The notes below the pieces were generated by a model. It was not told the DNA's origin. It did no database searches and was given only the letters and a program-made list of their open reading frames with translations. This document shows positions 52,556 to 62,964 of a DNA stretch of 64,000 bases, piece by piece. Position 1 is the stretch's first letter, and each line of letters opens with the position of its first letter. This DNA is from Mitsuokella sp. oral taxon 131 str. W9106 (GTDB lineage: Bacteria > Bacillota > Negativicutes > Selenomonadales > Selenomonadaceae): assembly GCF_000469545.1 (NCBI RefSeq), contig NZ_KI273051.1, positions 1 through 64,000 on the forward strand. The letters are read 5' to 3'. Position numbers and translations under genes: made by a program.

Positions 52556-52870
52556 ATGGCAGCAACGTATAGCGTGGCAATCAGCTATGGGCGGGATCTC
52601 GGCTGGATTGACTACGATGCAGAGGCGAAGCGGGCAGAGGTTCACCTTGCGAATGAGAAGGGAAAGAAGTGCGTCGAGGACTATCTCGGAAAGACGCATG
52701 TGATCAACGTGCCGCATGAGACGCTCATGGACTTTACGCACGAAGAGGTTGATCCGCTCGCCGACGAGGAGAGCCTGAAGACCGCGCTCACGCGCCTTTG
52801 GGGCGCGACGCAGGTGCAGGTCGATTGGAGCCGTCCCGTCGATTACGTCAAAAAGCACCCGCGCTACTGA
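52556..52870 (+). CDS. Hypothetical protein (104 aa)
   Basis: A small soluble protein with an acidic, Lys-rich composition and no signal or membrane segment. AAAAGGGGAAAG precedes the ATG, and a good promoter stands upstream, so it is likely real. Sequence blocks such as AISYGRDLGWIDYDAEAKRA and HVINVPHETLMDFTHEEVDP suggest a mixed alpha/beta fold. I do not recognise a family. It may share a transcript with the gene at 53016. Confidence 0.65.
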   Translation: MAATYSVAISYGRDLGWIDYDAEAKRAEVHLANEKGKKCVEDYLGKTHVINVPHETLMDFTHEEVDPLADEESLKTALTRLWGATQVQVDWSRPVDYVKKHPRY

Positions 52871-53015
52871 TGCATGCAGACGAAAAAGGGATTGCCGCAG
52901 GAGTCGGACAATCCCTTTTGTACGTTCTGCGTTTCGCGCGCAATGGGAATCGCACAGGGGGAGCGCTTCCTTTATACATTGGGAAATGACTTGGGAAACA
53001 GGGAGGGAAAGCCGT

Positions 53016-53891
53016 ATGGCAGCTACGCCACCGACGCCGCCGACGCCGCCGACGCCACCGACCGTACCGTCCGTCACGCTCGGCGGAGGCGGCTCGGCGC
53101 ATGCGGATACGCAGCCGCAGAACGTATCGAATCAGCCGCTCGAAGCGCAGCAGGAGCAGGCTGCCCGCAATGCCGTCGCACAAGGAGACGGACCCCTATC
53201 GAAGACGACGCGGACGATGGTCGATAAGGGCGGGGATGCGAAGCAGGGAACGGCAAATGCGCAGAATGCCCAAAATGCGCAGGGAACGCAGGATGGGAAG
53301 GCGACGCAGGACGGCACCCGCTCGCTTGATCCGAATACGGCTGCGCTCCTTGGACAGGGCGACAAGGAGCAGCAGAATGCGCAGGCACAGTCGGCGGCAA
53401 ATCCCGCGCCGCCCGCAGGCAATTGGTTCGCGCATGGCTCGTTCTTTTGGGGCGCGGCAGCCGCACTCTTGCTCGTCGCAGGCGCATTCTTTATGCAAAA
53501 GGCGCTTCGGCGCAAGAAGAGAAGCGCCTTTGGGCTTGCGGATTTCCAGGACAAATGGGATCGGCGCAGCCGGGGGAGAGAGGAGGCGCGTCCTGTGCGG
53601 GAAGAGGCCGCGTTTTCGAAAAAGGAGGAAGAAAGCCTTACGCAGTACATGGGCATGAGGCCAGACGAAGTGCTCGCGCAGCTCGCTGTGCCGGCGCCGC
53701 GCCCGCGCGCGAGTGTTCGCGCTTACGCAGAGCAGTCCGGATCCGCCGCAAAGCCGAAACAGACGGTGCGCGCCGCGCCGCTTCATGCGGAAGAAAAAAA
53801 CGCGCCGCCCATGCCGCTCGCGTCCAAGATCGCGAAGCCGATCGAGCGGAAAAAGAAGGAAGAGCCCGGCCATTTCGAGGTGCGCATCTAG
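53016..53891 (+). CDS. Single-pass membrane protein with low-complexity regions
   Basis: 291 residues. A PPT tripeptide repeat near the start (residues 4-14) is followed by Gln/Ala/Asn-rich sequence with NAQNAQNAQGTQ (about 75-90) and one transmembrane segment around residues 135-160 (FFWGAAAALLLVAGAFFM). A basic, charged tail follows with RRKKRSAFGLADFQDKWDRR. With no signal peptide, the repeat part probably lies outside and the charged part inside, or the reverse. No family is recognised. GGGAGGG eight bases upstream supports ATG 53016; an in-frame ATG at 52986 is less likely. Confidence 0.62.
   Translation: MAATPPTPPTPPTPPTVPSVTLGGGGSAHADTQPQNVSNQPLEAQQEQAARNAVAQGDGPLSKTTRTMVDKGGDAKQGTANAQNAQNAQGTQDGKATQDGTRSLDPNTAALLGQGDKEQQNAQAQSAANPAPPAGNWFAHGSFFWGAAAALLLVAGAFFMQKALRRKKRSAFGLADFQDKWDRRSRGREEARPVREEAAFSKKEEESLTQYMGMRPDEVLAQLAVPAPRPRASVRAYAEQSGSAAKPKQTVRAAPLHAEEKNAPPMPLASKIAKPIERKKKEEPGHFEVRI
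53024..53059. repeat. 9-bp tandem repeat coding for PPT units
   Basis: Four consecutive copies of GACGCC(G/A)CC-type units. Copy number could vary by slippage and would stay in frame. Confidence 0.8.
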
Positions 53892-53906
53892 GGGGAAAAT
53901 CCGCGT

Positions 53907-53935
53907 TTGTAACGAGCTTGGAAAGCTGATATAAT
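53907..53935 (+). promoter_or_regulatory. Promoter of serS
   Basis: TTGTAA, 17-base spacer, TATAAT, 47 bases before the start. The leader is too short for a T-box. Confidence 0.8.
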
Positions 53936-53945
53936 ACGGTTTTAG

Positions 53946-55253
<1,308 letters not shown>

Positions 55254-55256
55254 GAG

Positions 55257-55300
55257 AAACGTCTCGCTGTCCGTTTTGGCGGACGACGGGACGTTTTTGT
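55257..55300 (+). terminator. Terminator between serS and ubiX
   Basis: A long stem AAACGTC...CTGTCCG / CGGACGA...GACGTTT with a short loop, ending in TTTTT. Confidence 0.85.
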
Positions 55301-55315
55301 TTTTAGGAGAAGCCT

Positions 55316-55879
55316 ATGAATTTTGTTGTGGGAATCACGGGGGCGAGCGGGAGCTGCTACGCGCTTCGCCTCATCGAAGTCCTGCGCGGCGCAGGGCATG
55401 CGGTGCACGCCGTCGTGACCGAGAGCGGCTGGCAGGTGCTCTCGTACGAATGCGGCGTCACGCGCGCGGACTTCGCGCGGCGCGTCGATGTGCTTTACGA
55501 TGATGCCGATATCGGCGCGGCGATTGCGAGCGGCTCGTTTCGCGCGGGCGCGGTGATCGTTCTGCCATGCTCCATGCATACGGCCGGAAGCCTTGCGAGC
55601 GGCGTGACGGGAAGCCTTTTGACGCGTGCGGCGGACGTCGCGCTCAAGGAGGGGCGCAAGCTCATCCTCGTGCCGCGCGAGACGCCGATGCACGCCATTC
55701 ACCTCGAAAATCTTCTGAAGCTCGCGCAGACGGGCGCGACGGTCATGCCCGCCTGCCCCGGCTTCTACCATCGCCCGCAGGCGATCGGCGATCTCGTCGA
55801 CATGCTCGTCGGCAAGATCGCCGATCAGCTCGGCATCGCGCACGACCTCTTTCGCCGATGGGAGGGGGATCGCGTGTAA
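55316..55879 (+). CDS. ubiX: UbiX-type flavin prenyltransferase
   Basis: 187 residues. VGITGASGSCYALRLIEVLR is the FMN-binding start. VLPCSMHTAGSLASGVTGSL and ILVPRETPMHAIHLENLLKL are the conserved active-site stretches. It makes prenylated FMN for UbiD-type decarboxylases; no ubiD is in the window. TTAGGAGAAG lies just before the ATG. Confidence 0.92.
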   Translation: MNFVVGITGASGSCYALRLIEVLRGAGHAVHAVVTESGWQVLSYECGVTRADFARRVDVLYDDADIGAAIASGSFRAGAVIVLPCSMHTAGSLASGVTGSLLTRAADVALKEGRKLILVPRETPMHAIHLENLLKLAQTGATVMPACPGFYHRPQAIGDLVDMLVGKIADQLGIAHDLFRRWEGDRV

Positions 55880-55904
55880 AAGGCGATCGCACTGTCGGTT
55901 TCGC

Positions 55905-56600
55905 TTAGAGGTATGCCTCCGCCGCCGTGCGCGCGAGCGTGTCACAGCGCTCGTTGAGCGTGATGCCGACGTGCCCTTTGACCCAGTGGAACGTGACGTT
56001 GTGGCGCGCGCAGAGCGCGTCGAGCTGCGCCCAAAGATCTCGATTGAGCACGGGCGTGCCGTCCGCCTTTTTCCATCCACGCCACTTCCAGTTCGCCATC
56101 CACTTCGTGATGCCGTTCTTCAGGTACTGGCTGTCGGTGTAGAGTGCGATCTTGGCAGGCGCAGCGGGAAAGGCGAGCGCGGCGATTGCGGCGGAAAGCT
56201 CCATGCGGTTGTTCGTCGTGTGCGGCGCGCCCTCCGACAGCTGCGTGACCTTCCCCGTCGCATTTTCGCGTATGACACACGCCCAGCCGCCGGGACCATC
56301 GGGATTGCGCAGGCACGAGCCGTCGGTGTACATGACATAGTCCTGCGCGGAGTCCCGCGCCGCGCGCGCGGCGGGGGCAGCAGAAAAGGTGCGCCGCGCG
56401 CGCGGCGCAGCGGCAGATCGTGCGGGCAGCGCCTGCGGCGCTTCATTCGTGCCGCTGAGCCATTTCAGCGCATCGGCGATGTCCGTGAACCCCTTGTACT
56501 GCGCGCCTGCGAAGCCGTCTACCTGCTTCCTGCACGCCGCCCAAGCCGTGAAGATGCCCGTCGTGCGTCCGCGGCGTACGGCATAAACTTTTTTCTGCAT
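55905..56600 (-). CDS. rnhA: Ribonuclease HI with N-terminal hybrid-binding domain
   Basis: 231 residues. The N-terminal domain (KKVYAVRRGRTTGIFTAWAA, then QYKGFTDIADALKWL) is the caulimovirus-viroplasmin-like RNA:DNA-binding module. An Ala/Arg-rich linker follows, then RNase HI with the catalytic D-E-D-D set: YTDGSC, NNRMELSAAIAAL, LYTDSQYL and HVGITLNERCDTLA. It removes RNA from RNA:DNA hybrids. ATG 56600 has GGAGG upstream; the frame extends further up without a better start. Confidence 0.92.
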   Translation of the reverse strand: MQKKVYAVRRGRTTGIFTAWAACRKQVDGFAGAQYKGFTDIADALKWLSGTNEAPQALPARSAAAPRARRTFSAAPAARAARDSAQDYVMYTDGSCLRNPDGPGGWACVIRENATGKVTQLSEGAPHTTNNRMELSAAIAALAFPAAPAKIALYTDSQYLKNGITKWMANWKWRGWKKADGTPVLNRDLWAQLDALCARHNVTFHWVKGHVGITLNERCDTLARTAAEAYL

Positions 56601-56713
56601 ATCGGCTGAACCTCCGTATGGAATCCTATTCCTGCGATTCCATTCTACGGGATTTTGCGGCTCTTGTATAGAGCGGGAAGGGGCAATCCCTTCTTTTTTT
56701 CTATCGGTTGGTA

Positions 56714-56722
56714 TGCTATAAT
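56714..56722 (+). promoter_or_regulatory. Extended -10 promoter of guaA
   Basis: TG-C-TATAAT is an extended -10 with a weak T-rich -35, about 70 bases before the start. No purine riboswitch motif is seen in the short leader. Confidence 0.55.
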
Positions 56723-56790
56723 CAAGATAGAATCGAAGCGATTGCGCGATTGGTTCCATGACGGATTTATCGGATTAGGGAGGAACGACT

Positions 56791-58344
56791 TTGAAAAAGC
56801 CAGCCAATGAAGTAATTCTCGTACTGGACTTCGGCGGACAGTACAACCAGCTCATCGCGCGCCGCGTGCGGGAGAATCATGTGTTTTGCGAAGTGCGCCC
56901 GCATACGTTCTCTCTGGAGGAGATTCGGAAGATGGCGCCGAAGGGCATCATTTTGACGGGCGGCCCTGGCAGCGTCTGCGCGGACGATGCCGTGACGTGC
57001 GATGCGGCGCTCTTTTCGCTCGGCATCCCCGTGCTCGGCATCTGCTACGGCTCGCAGCTCATGGCGCACCTCTTAGGCGGCTCGGTCGTCCGTGCCGACA
57101 AGAGCGAGTATGGCAAGACGGAGGTCGAGATCACGGATGCGGGTTCGAAACTCTTTACGGGCATCGCTGCGAAGACGATCTGCTGGATGAGCCATACCGA
57201 TCTCATCGCGCAGGCACCGCGCGGCTTTAAGGTCACGGCAAGGACGTCCGCTTGTCCCGTCGCTGCGATGGAACAGGCAGGAAAAGCCCTCTACGCGACG
57301 CAGTTCCACCCGGAGGTCATGCACACGGTCCAAGGAAAGGAAATGCTGCATAACTTCGTTTATGACGTCTGCGGCTGTACGGGCGACTGGCAGATGGGCT
57401 CGTTTGTCGAGAAGTCCGTCAAGGAACTTCGGAAAAAGATAGGAAAGGGAAAGGCGCTCTGCGCGCTGTCTGGCGGTGTCGACTCGGCCGTTGCTGCCGT
57501 CCTCCTCGCAAAGGCGATCGGCAAGCAGCTCACCTGTGTCTTTGTCGATCACGGCCTTTTGCGCAAACATGAGGGCAAGCAGGTCGAGTCGGTATTCGGC
57601 GAAGCGGGACCGTATGACCTCAACTTCATCCGCATCAACGCGAGGCAGCGCTTCTACGCGAAGCTCGCAGGCGTGACCGATCCCGAACAGAAGCGCAAGA
57701 TCATCGGCGAGGAGTTCATCCGCGTGTTCGAGGAACAGGCGCAGAAGATCGGCAAGGTCGACTACCTCGTGCAGGGCACGATCTACCCCGATGTCATCGA
57801 GAGCGGCCTCGGCAAGTCTGCCGTCATCAAGAGCCACCACAATGTCGGCGGCCTGCCCGACTTTGTCGACTTCAAGGAGATCGTCGAGCCGCTTCGCCTC
57901 CTCTTCAAAGATGAAGTGCGGGCGGCAGGGCGCGAACTCGGCCTGCCGGATTTCCTCGTCAACCGCCAGCCGTTCCCAGGACCTGGGCTAGGCATCCGCA
58001 TCATCGGCGATGTCACGGAGAAAAAAGTGCAGATCCTAAAAGAGGCCGATGCGATATTCCGCGAGGAAGTAAAGCGCGCCGGCCTCGCCAAGAACCTCGG
58101 CCAGTACTTCGCTGCGCTCACGAATATGCGCAGCGTCGGCGTCATGGGGGACGGACGTACCTATGACTACGCGATCGCGCTTCGCGCCGTGAGGACGAGC
58201 GACTTTATGACGGCGGAATGCGCGGAAATCCCGTGGGACGTGCTCCAAAACACCACGCGGCGCATCGTCAACGAAGTCAAGGGAGTCAACCGCGTGCTGT
58301 ACGACTGTACGGGAAAGCCGCCTGCTACAATTGAGTTCGAATAA
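56791..58344 (+). CDS. guaA: GMP synthase (glutamine-hydrolysing)
   Basis: 517 residues, full length. The class I glutaminase domain has the nucleophile Cys in [16 protein letters not shown] and FHPEVMHT. The ATP-pyrophosphatase domain has [14 protein letters not shown]. The C-terminal dimerisation domain has [17 protein letters not shown] and the end KPPATIEFE. It converts XMP to GMP. The start is TTG 56791, seven bases after GGGAGG. Confidence 0.97.
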   Translation: MKKPANEVILVLDFGGQYNQLIARRVRENHVFCEVRPHTFSLEEIRKMAPKGIILTGGPGSVCADDAVTCDAALFSLGIPVLGICYGSQLMAHLLGGSVVRADKSEYGKTEVEITDAGSKLFTGIAAKTICWMSHTDLIAQAPRGFKVTARTSACPVAAMEQAGKALYATQFHPEVMHTVQGKEMLHNFVYDVCGCTGDWQMGSFVEKSVKELRKKIGKGKALCALSGGVDSAVAAVLLAKAIGKQLTCVFVDHGLLRKHEGKQVESVFGEAGPYDLNFIRINARQRFYAKLAGVTDPEQKRKIIGEEFIRVFEEQAQKIGKVDYLVQGTIYPDVIESGLGKSAVIKSHHNVGGLPDFVDFKEIVEPLRLLFKDEVRAAGRELGLPDFLVNRQPFPGPGLGIRIIGDVTEKKVQILKEADAIFREEVKRAGLAKNLGQYFAALTNMRSVGVMGDGRTYDYAIALRAVRTSDFMTAECAEIPWDVLQNTTRRIVNEVKGVNRVLYDCTGKPPATIEFE

Positions 58345-58438
58345 GATATGCCTGCCTGTCGGGAAGCTTCCGAGAAAGGGCGCCCATCCGTTCTCCCCCA
58401 TGCGATTCGCTATGCCGGGGCGTCTTCCCTATCCGTAG

Positions 58439-58489
58439 ACACGCCTCTGCAAACTGGATCGGCAGTCCGGTCTGCAGAGGCGTGTTCTC
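58439..58489. terminator. Terminator between guaA and dctM
   Basis: ACACGCCTCTGCA / TGCAGAGGCGTGT is a perfect 13-base stem around a 20-base loop, followed by TCTCTT. It sits between two convergent genes. Confidence 0.7.
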
Positions 58490-58507
58490 TTCCTCGCATT
58501 TACTGCA

Positions 58508-59785
58508 TTACTGCAGGATCGACGGAAGCCATGTCGCGATGCCGGGAGCGAATGCGAGCAGGACGATTTCGAGCGCCATGATAACGGCGAATGGAATCGA
58601 GCCGCGGATGATCTGCTCGATCGTGCTCGTCGGGCTGATTCCCTTGATGACGAACAGGTTCATGCCGACGGGCGGCGTGATGAGCGCGAGCTCCATGTTG
58701 ATGAGCATGACGACATTGAACCAGATGAGGTCAAAGCCGAGTGCCTTGATGACGGGGCAGAGCATCGGAAGCGTGATGAGGAGGATCGATACCGTTTCGA
58801 GCACGCAGCCGAGGAGGAGCAGGACGAGGTTGATGCCGACAAAGACGAGCCAGCGGTTGACCTCCGACTCGGTCACAAGTGCGAGCAGTTCCTGCGGCGC
58901 CTGCAGGACGGTCAGGATAAAGCCGAAGAGCATCGCGCCGATCATGATGGCAAAGATCATCGACGTCGTCTTGACTGTCGATATGAGCACCGCAGGCATA
59001 TCCGAGAGGCGGATGGAGCGGTAGACGCAGAACGTGATGATCAGGCTGTAGACCGTGCCGACTGCCGCCGCCTCAGTCGGGGTGAAAAGCCCCGTGTAAA
59101 TGCCGCCGACGACGAGAATCGGGAGGAAAAGCCCCCAGATGTTTTCGCGCAGGACGTGCAGGCGCTCGTGCAGGCTTGCGGCGGGTTGACGCTCCATATT
59201 GCGGCAGCGGAACACGAGGTAGAGGATGAAGAATGCGGTGAGGAGCACGCCCGGCAAGATGCCCGAAAGGAAGAGCTTGCCGACGCTCGCATCGGTGATC
59301 GAGCCGTAGAGGATCATCGGAATGCTCGGCGGGATCAGGATGCCGAGCGTGCCGCCCGCGGCGACGGCGCCGAGCACCGTTTCGCGCTTGTAGCCGCGGC
59401 GCAGCATCTCGGGGATGGCCATCGCGCCGATCGTGACAGCCGTTGCGACGCTCGAACCCGAGATCGCGGCGAAGATCGCGCAGGATAGGATCGTCGCCGC
59501 GCCGAGACCGCCGGGCAGATGGCCGAGCCATTTGCTGGCGAGCTCAAACAGCCCGTTCCCGATCTTCCCTGCAAGGAGAATTTGGCTCATGAGAATGTAG
59601 AGCGGCACGGCGACGAGAACGAAGTCGTCGAGCGTCTTGTAGGCGATGACGGGGATCTGCGTAAAAGCGGCAGGACCGCCGAGAAATGCGAGCATGCCGA
59701 GAACGCCCGCAAGCATGAGGGCGAAGGCGACGGGCATGCCCGCGAGCATGAGGCATAGGATAAAGAGGGCGAATACGGGAATCAT
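58508..59785 (-). CDS. dctM: TRAP transporter large membrane subunit
   Basis: 425 residues with about 12 hydrophobic segments. DctM blocks are AIFAAISGSSVATAVTIGAM, PEMLRRGYKRETVLGAVAAG, GTLGILIPPSIPMILYGSIT and NMELALITPPVGMNLFVIKG. It is the transport subunit of a sodium-driven, binding-protein-dependent importer of organic acids. ATG 59785 follows GGAGGG and overlaps dctQ by four bases. Confidence 0.93.
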   Translation of the reverse strand: MIPVFALFILCLMLAGMPVAFALMLAGVLGMLAFLGGPAAFTQIPVIAYKTLDDFVLVAVPLYILMSQILLAGKIGNGLFELASKWLGHLPGGLGAATILSCAIFAAISGSSVATAVTIGAMAIPEMLRRGYKRETVLGAVAAGGTLGILIPPSIPMILYGSITDASVGKLFLSGILPGVLLTAFFILYLVFRCRNMERQPAASLHERLHVLRENIWGLFLPILVVGGIYTGLFTPTEAAAVGTVYSLIITFCVYRSIRLSDMPAVLISTVKTTSMIFAIMIGAMLFGFILTVLQAPQELLALVTESEVNRWLVFVGINLVLLLLGCVLETVSILLITLPMLCPVIKALGFDLIWFNVVMLINMELALITPPVGMNLFVIKGISPTSTIEQIIRGSIPFAVIMALEIVLLAFAPGIATWLPSILQ

Positions 59786-60309
59786 GCGGCGCCCTCCTTC
59801 TTTTTCCTTTGCGTTTCGATGCAAAAAAGGTCAAAAAGAAAGCGGCGCACGAGCTCGCCGAGGAGCAGTGCCGAGCCGAGGACGAGCGCGAGCTGCGGAA
59901 TAAAGAGCGGAAAGCGCAGAATGGACGGCGAGAGCTTGCCATAGGCGTAGCTTGCCGTTACGAGATCGGCGCTTTCCGTCAGGAAGACAAGAAAGAGCAG
60001 GATCGAGAGGAAGTCCGTCACGAGGTTCAGATAACGTTGTGTCTTGCCCTTTAGGCGTGCCGCCAATAGGTCGACGCGGACGTGCGCGTTCTCGCGGAAT
60101 GTGATCGCGAGTCCCAAAAAACCTGCCATGATGATGAGGTACGTCGAGACTTCGAGAACCCATTCCGTCGGTGCATGGAAAAGGCCGCGCATGATGACTT
60201 CGTAAACGATGATGAGCGCCGTTGCGAGGATGAAGAGACCGGCGAGCAGAGCGGCGAGATGCGTCAGAAAGGTGAGCAAGCGGTCGAGCTGCAGTAAGAA
60301 TGGTTTCAT
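59782..60309 (-). CDS. dctQ: TRAP transporter small membrane subunit
   Basis: 175 residues with four hydrophobic segments. The DctQ stretch REN-AHVRVDLLAARL (here FRENAHVRVDLLAARLKG) and an N-terminal VYEVIMRGLFHAPTEWVLEV are typical. ATG 60309 has AAGGA ten bases upstream; ATG 60318 is the alternative. Confidence 0.9.
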   Translation of the reverse strand: MKPFLLQLDRLLTFLTHLAALLAGLFILATALIIVYEVIMRGLFHAPTEWVLEVSTYLIIMAGFLGLAITFRENAHVRVDLLAARLKGKTQRYLNLVTDFLSILLFLVFLTESADLVTASYAYGKLSPSILRFPLFIPQLALVLGSALLLGELVRRFLFDLFCIETQRKKKEGAA

Positions 60310-60341
60310 TTCCGTCATTCCTTTCGGCTTTGGTCGAAGAG

Positions 60342-61376
60342 TCAATTTGCCGCGAGGCACTGGTCGACGAGCTGACGCCCGAGATCCCCTAGCTGGCGGA
60401 TGAAGTTCTCTCGGACGGACATTGTCGCTGCCTGCCATTTCGGGATATCCTCCGGCGGGATCGTGTAGACTTCCATGCCCGCTTCCTTGAGCTTTTCCAT
60501 CGCTGCGAGGTCTTCTTCTTTTGCCTGCTGGCGGATCTCGTCGCGCGTCTCGACAGCAGCCTGTTCGATGAGCTGTTTCTGCTTCTCCGTCAGGCGGTCC
60601 CATGCCGCGCCGCTCATTGCGAGCACAAACTCGCAGTAGGCGTGGTTTGTCATCGTGAGGTACTTGCCGACCTCGTAGATCCTGCGCTGGTACATCGCCG
60701 TCGTGCCCGACGTCTGTCCGTCGACTGTGCCGCGCTGCATCGCCATGTAGACTTCGGCGGAACTCATCGTGACGGGGGACGCGCCGAGCGCCTTGATCGT
60801 TTCAGCCGGGATCTGCCCGTAGCCGCGAAGTTCGAGTCCCCCAAAGTCTTCGGGCTCCTTGAGCGGGCGCACGTTGTTGCAGAACTGCACGTAGCCGTAG
60901 TCGACCCAGATGAGCGGATGGACGCCTTTCTTGTCCATTTCATTCGTGAGCGTGCGGCCGAGACTGCCGTCCATTGCGCGCGCGACGGCATCGTAGGAAT
61001 GGAGCACGAACGGCACGTCGAGCACATTGAGTGCGGGAACAACGGTCGTCCACATCGCCGTTGAGTTGAGTCCCATATCGAGACCACCGGAAAGAATGGC
61101 ATCGTTCATGCTCTTATCCGTGAACAGTTGTCCTGCCGGATAAGTCTTTATGCGGATCGCCCCGTCGCTTCGTTCGTTGACGCGCGCGGCGAATCGCTCC
61201 ATGCCCTGCGCGAGATAGTGGCTTTCCGGCAGGTGATAGGCGAGCTTCAGATCGATGGGTCCGCCATTCGCCTGCTGGTGCTCACGCGCCATCTTGCCAA
61301 GCCCACAGCCTGAGAGCACAAGGGCAAGCAGGCAGATAGACGCGAGCAGCAAGAGCTTGCAACGCGATATAGACAT
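60342..61376 (-). CDS. dctP: TRAP transporter solute-binding lipoprotein
   Basis: 344 residues. The signal peptide ends in the lipobox LALVLSGC, so the protein is membrane-anchored rather than free. LKLAYHLPESHYLAQGMERF, GLDMGLNSTAMWTTVVPALN, LRGYGQIPAETIKALGASPV and AMQRGTVDGQTSGTTAMY are DctP-family blocks; the Arg in LRGYG is the usual carboxylate ligand. Substrate: an organic acid, not defined. GGAGGAAA precedes the ATG. It is the first gene of dctPQM. Confidence 0.92.
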   Translation of the reverse strand: MSISRCKLLLLASICLLALVLSGCGLGKMAREHQQANGGPIDLKLAYHLPESHYLAQGMERFAARVNERSDGAIRIKTYPAGQLFTDKSMNDAILSGGLDMGLNSTAMWTTVVPALNVLDVPFVLHSYDAVARAMDGSLGRTLTNEMDKKGVHPLIWVDYGYVQFCNNVRPLKEPEDFGGLELRGYGQIPAETIKALGASPVTMSSAEVYMAMQRGTVDGQTSGTTAMYQRRIYEVGKYLTMTNHAYCEFVLAMSGAAWDRLTEKQKQLIEQAAVETRDEIRQQAKEEDLAAMEKLKEAGMEVYTIPPEDIPKWQAATMSVRENFIRQLGDLGRQLVDQCLAAN

Positions 61377-61398
61377 ATAATTTCCTCCGTGCAACAAT

Positions 61399-61464
61399 CG
61401 TATATCAAAATAATAAAATGGTGTAAACGTGTAACAGTTAATGAGTTACAGTCTACACCATTTT
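61399..61464 (-). promoter_or_regulatory. dctPQM promoter with nested inverted repeats
   Basis: Minus strand: TTTACA (61422-61427), 17-base spacer, TATACG (61399-61404). Over and upstream of the -35 lie two nested inverted repeats: AAAATGGTGTA / TACACCATTTT (61415-61425 and 61454-61464) and TGTAAC / GTTACA (61430-61435 and 61445-61450). The placement suggests an operator. No regulator gene is adjacent, so the binder is unknown. Confidence 0.6.
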
Positions 61465-61492
61465 ATAAGGAAATGCAACCGTTTTCCTTTGG

Positions 61493-62509
61493 TTAGTCGA
61501 GCAGAAGCCCGACGCGCTTCTTGACCTTCGCCAGCGTCCTGCGTGCGATGCATTCTGCGCGCTCGGCGCCTTTTTTCATCTCGGCTTCGAGGTAGGCGCG
61601 GTCATCCATGAGGCGCGCGTAGTTCTCGCGGATGGGGCGCAGCTCGTCTGCGACGGCTTCGCCTACGGCAGCCTTGAAGTCGCCGTAGCCTTTTCCCGCA
61701 AATTCCGTCTCGATGGTCTCCATCGTCTTGCCCGTGACGGCAGAATAAATCGTCATGAGATTGCTGACGCCGGGCTTGTCCGCGCGGAAGCAGACACATG
61801 CTTCGCTGTCCGTGACGGCGCTCTTGAACTTCTTGAGAATCGCCTTTTCCTCATCGAGGATCGAGATCGTCGCCTTCGGGTTTTCGTCGGACTTGCTCAT
61901 CTTGCTCGTCGGATCTTGCAGGCTCATGACGCGTGCGCCTGCCTTCGGGAAGTAGCCCTCCGGGAGCTTGAACGTCTCGCCGTAGGTGTGGTTGAAGCGC
62001 GTCGCGACGTCGCGCGTGAATTCGAGGTGCTGCGTCTGATCCTCGCCGACGGGAACGTAGTCCGCTTGGTAGAGCAGGATGTCGCCTGCCATGAGCGCGG
62101 GGTAGGTGAAGAGTCCCGCGTTGATGTTGTCGGGATGCTTTTCGGCCTTGTCCTTGAACTGCGTCATGCGCGAGAGCTCGCCGAATGGCGAGCAGCAGTC
62201 CATGATCCAGCCCATTTCCGCGTGGCAGCGGTTGTGGCTCTGCACGAAGACAAGGCTTCTTTCGGTGTCGATGCCGCAGGCGAGCAGGAGCGCGAACGCC
62301 TCCCGTGTCTGCGCACGGCGCTTTGCCGGCTCGATATGCACCGTGAGCGAGTGGAGGTCGGCGATGAAGTAGTAGCAGGCATACGCCTCCTGCATTTTCT
62401 GCCAGTTCCTTACCGCGCCGAGGTAGTTGCCGAGCGTAAACGTGCCCGTCGGCTGAATGCCTGAAAGAATGATTTTCTTTGCTCCATTTGAGCTTTTTTC
62501 CTGTTCCAT
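61493..62509 (-). CDS. trpS: Tryptophanyl-tRNA synthetase
   Basis: 338-residue class I synthetase. IQPTGTFTLGNYLGAVRNW contains the HIGH equivalent, GEDQTQHLEFTRDVATRFN the Trp-binding helix and TSKMSKSDENPKATISIL the KMSKS loop. Length is normal. The leader is short, with no T-box room. Confidence 0.96.
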   Translation of the reverse strand: MEQEKSSNGAKKIILSGIQPTGTFTLGNYLGAVRNWQKMQEAYACYYFIADLHSLTVHIEPAKRRAQTREAFALLLACGIDTERSLVFVQSHNRCHAEMGWIMDCCSPFGELSRMTQFKDKAEKHPDNINAGLFTYPALMAGDILLYQADYVPVGEDQTQHLEFTRDVATRFNHTYGETFKLPEGYFPKAGARVMSLQDPTSKMSKSDENPKATISILDEEKAILKKFKSAVTDSEACVCFRADKPGVSNLMTIYSAVTGKTMETIETEFAGKGYGDFKAAVGEAVADELRPIRENYARLMDDRAYLEAEMKKGAERAECIARRTLAKVKKRVGLLLD

Positions 62510-62545
62510 CGAAAAATCCCTTCCATAGTAGAATCAGACAGATTT

Positions 62546-62575
62546 AGAATAGCACCCGTCGGAATCCGATGTCAA
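62546..62575 (-). promoter_or_regulatory. Promoter of trpS
   Basis: Minus strand: consensus TTGACA (62570-62575), 18-base spacer, TATTCT (62546-62551). Confidence 0.8.
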
Positions 62576-62593
62576 GGCGATTCGCGTAGACGG

Positions 62594-62938
62594 CTACGCG
62601 ATGTCCGTACTGCTTGCGCTGACCTCGCGTACCTTCTCCATGATGCGCTGTGCGTCCTGAATCCTGCCGTGAAAGATTTGCTGGATATTCGTGACGCCTG
62701 CGAATGCCGTTTTCTTCGGGATATCCTGTGGGGCGAGGTCGCCGTTCGCCGCGCTTCAGGATGCGCAGAAAAAGCGCGCGTAGGAGGCGCCGTCGGCGTG
62801 CAGGTTCTTGATGAACGGGAAGACTTCCTCCTTCACGAGGCGGAACTGCGTGGCGGGCGCCATGTTCTTCAGCCTGCTCCAGCGGTACGTCTGCTGCGCC
62901 TTGCCGAAGATGCGGTCCGGTTCTTCGCCTGCTGGCAT
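62594..62938 (-). pseudogene. HsdM-like fragment interrupted by an in-frame TGA
   Basis: An ATG at 62938, seven bases after AAGGAG, opens a frame encoding QQTYRWSRLKNMAPATQFRL and VKEEVFPFIKNLHADGASYA, which resemble the N-terminal domain of type I restriction M subunits. The frame stops at TGA (62756-62758) after 60 codons. The same frame then continues for another 53 codons (APQDIPKKTAFAGVTNIQQI) to TAG at 62594. No methylase catalytic domain is present. A remnant with a nonsense mutation is the simple reading; stop read-through or selenocysteine is possible but unsupported. Confidence 0.5.
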
Positions 62939-62964
62939 GATGGGACTCCTTATCCGTTTCGCAT

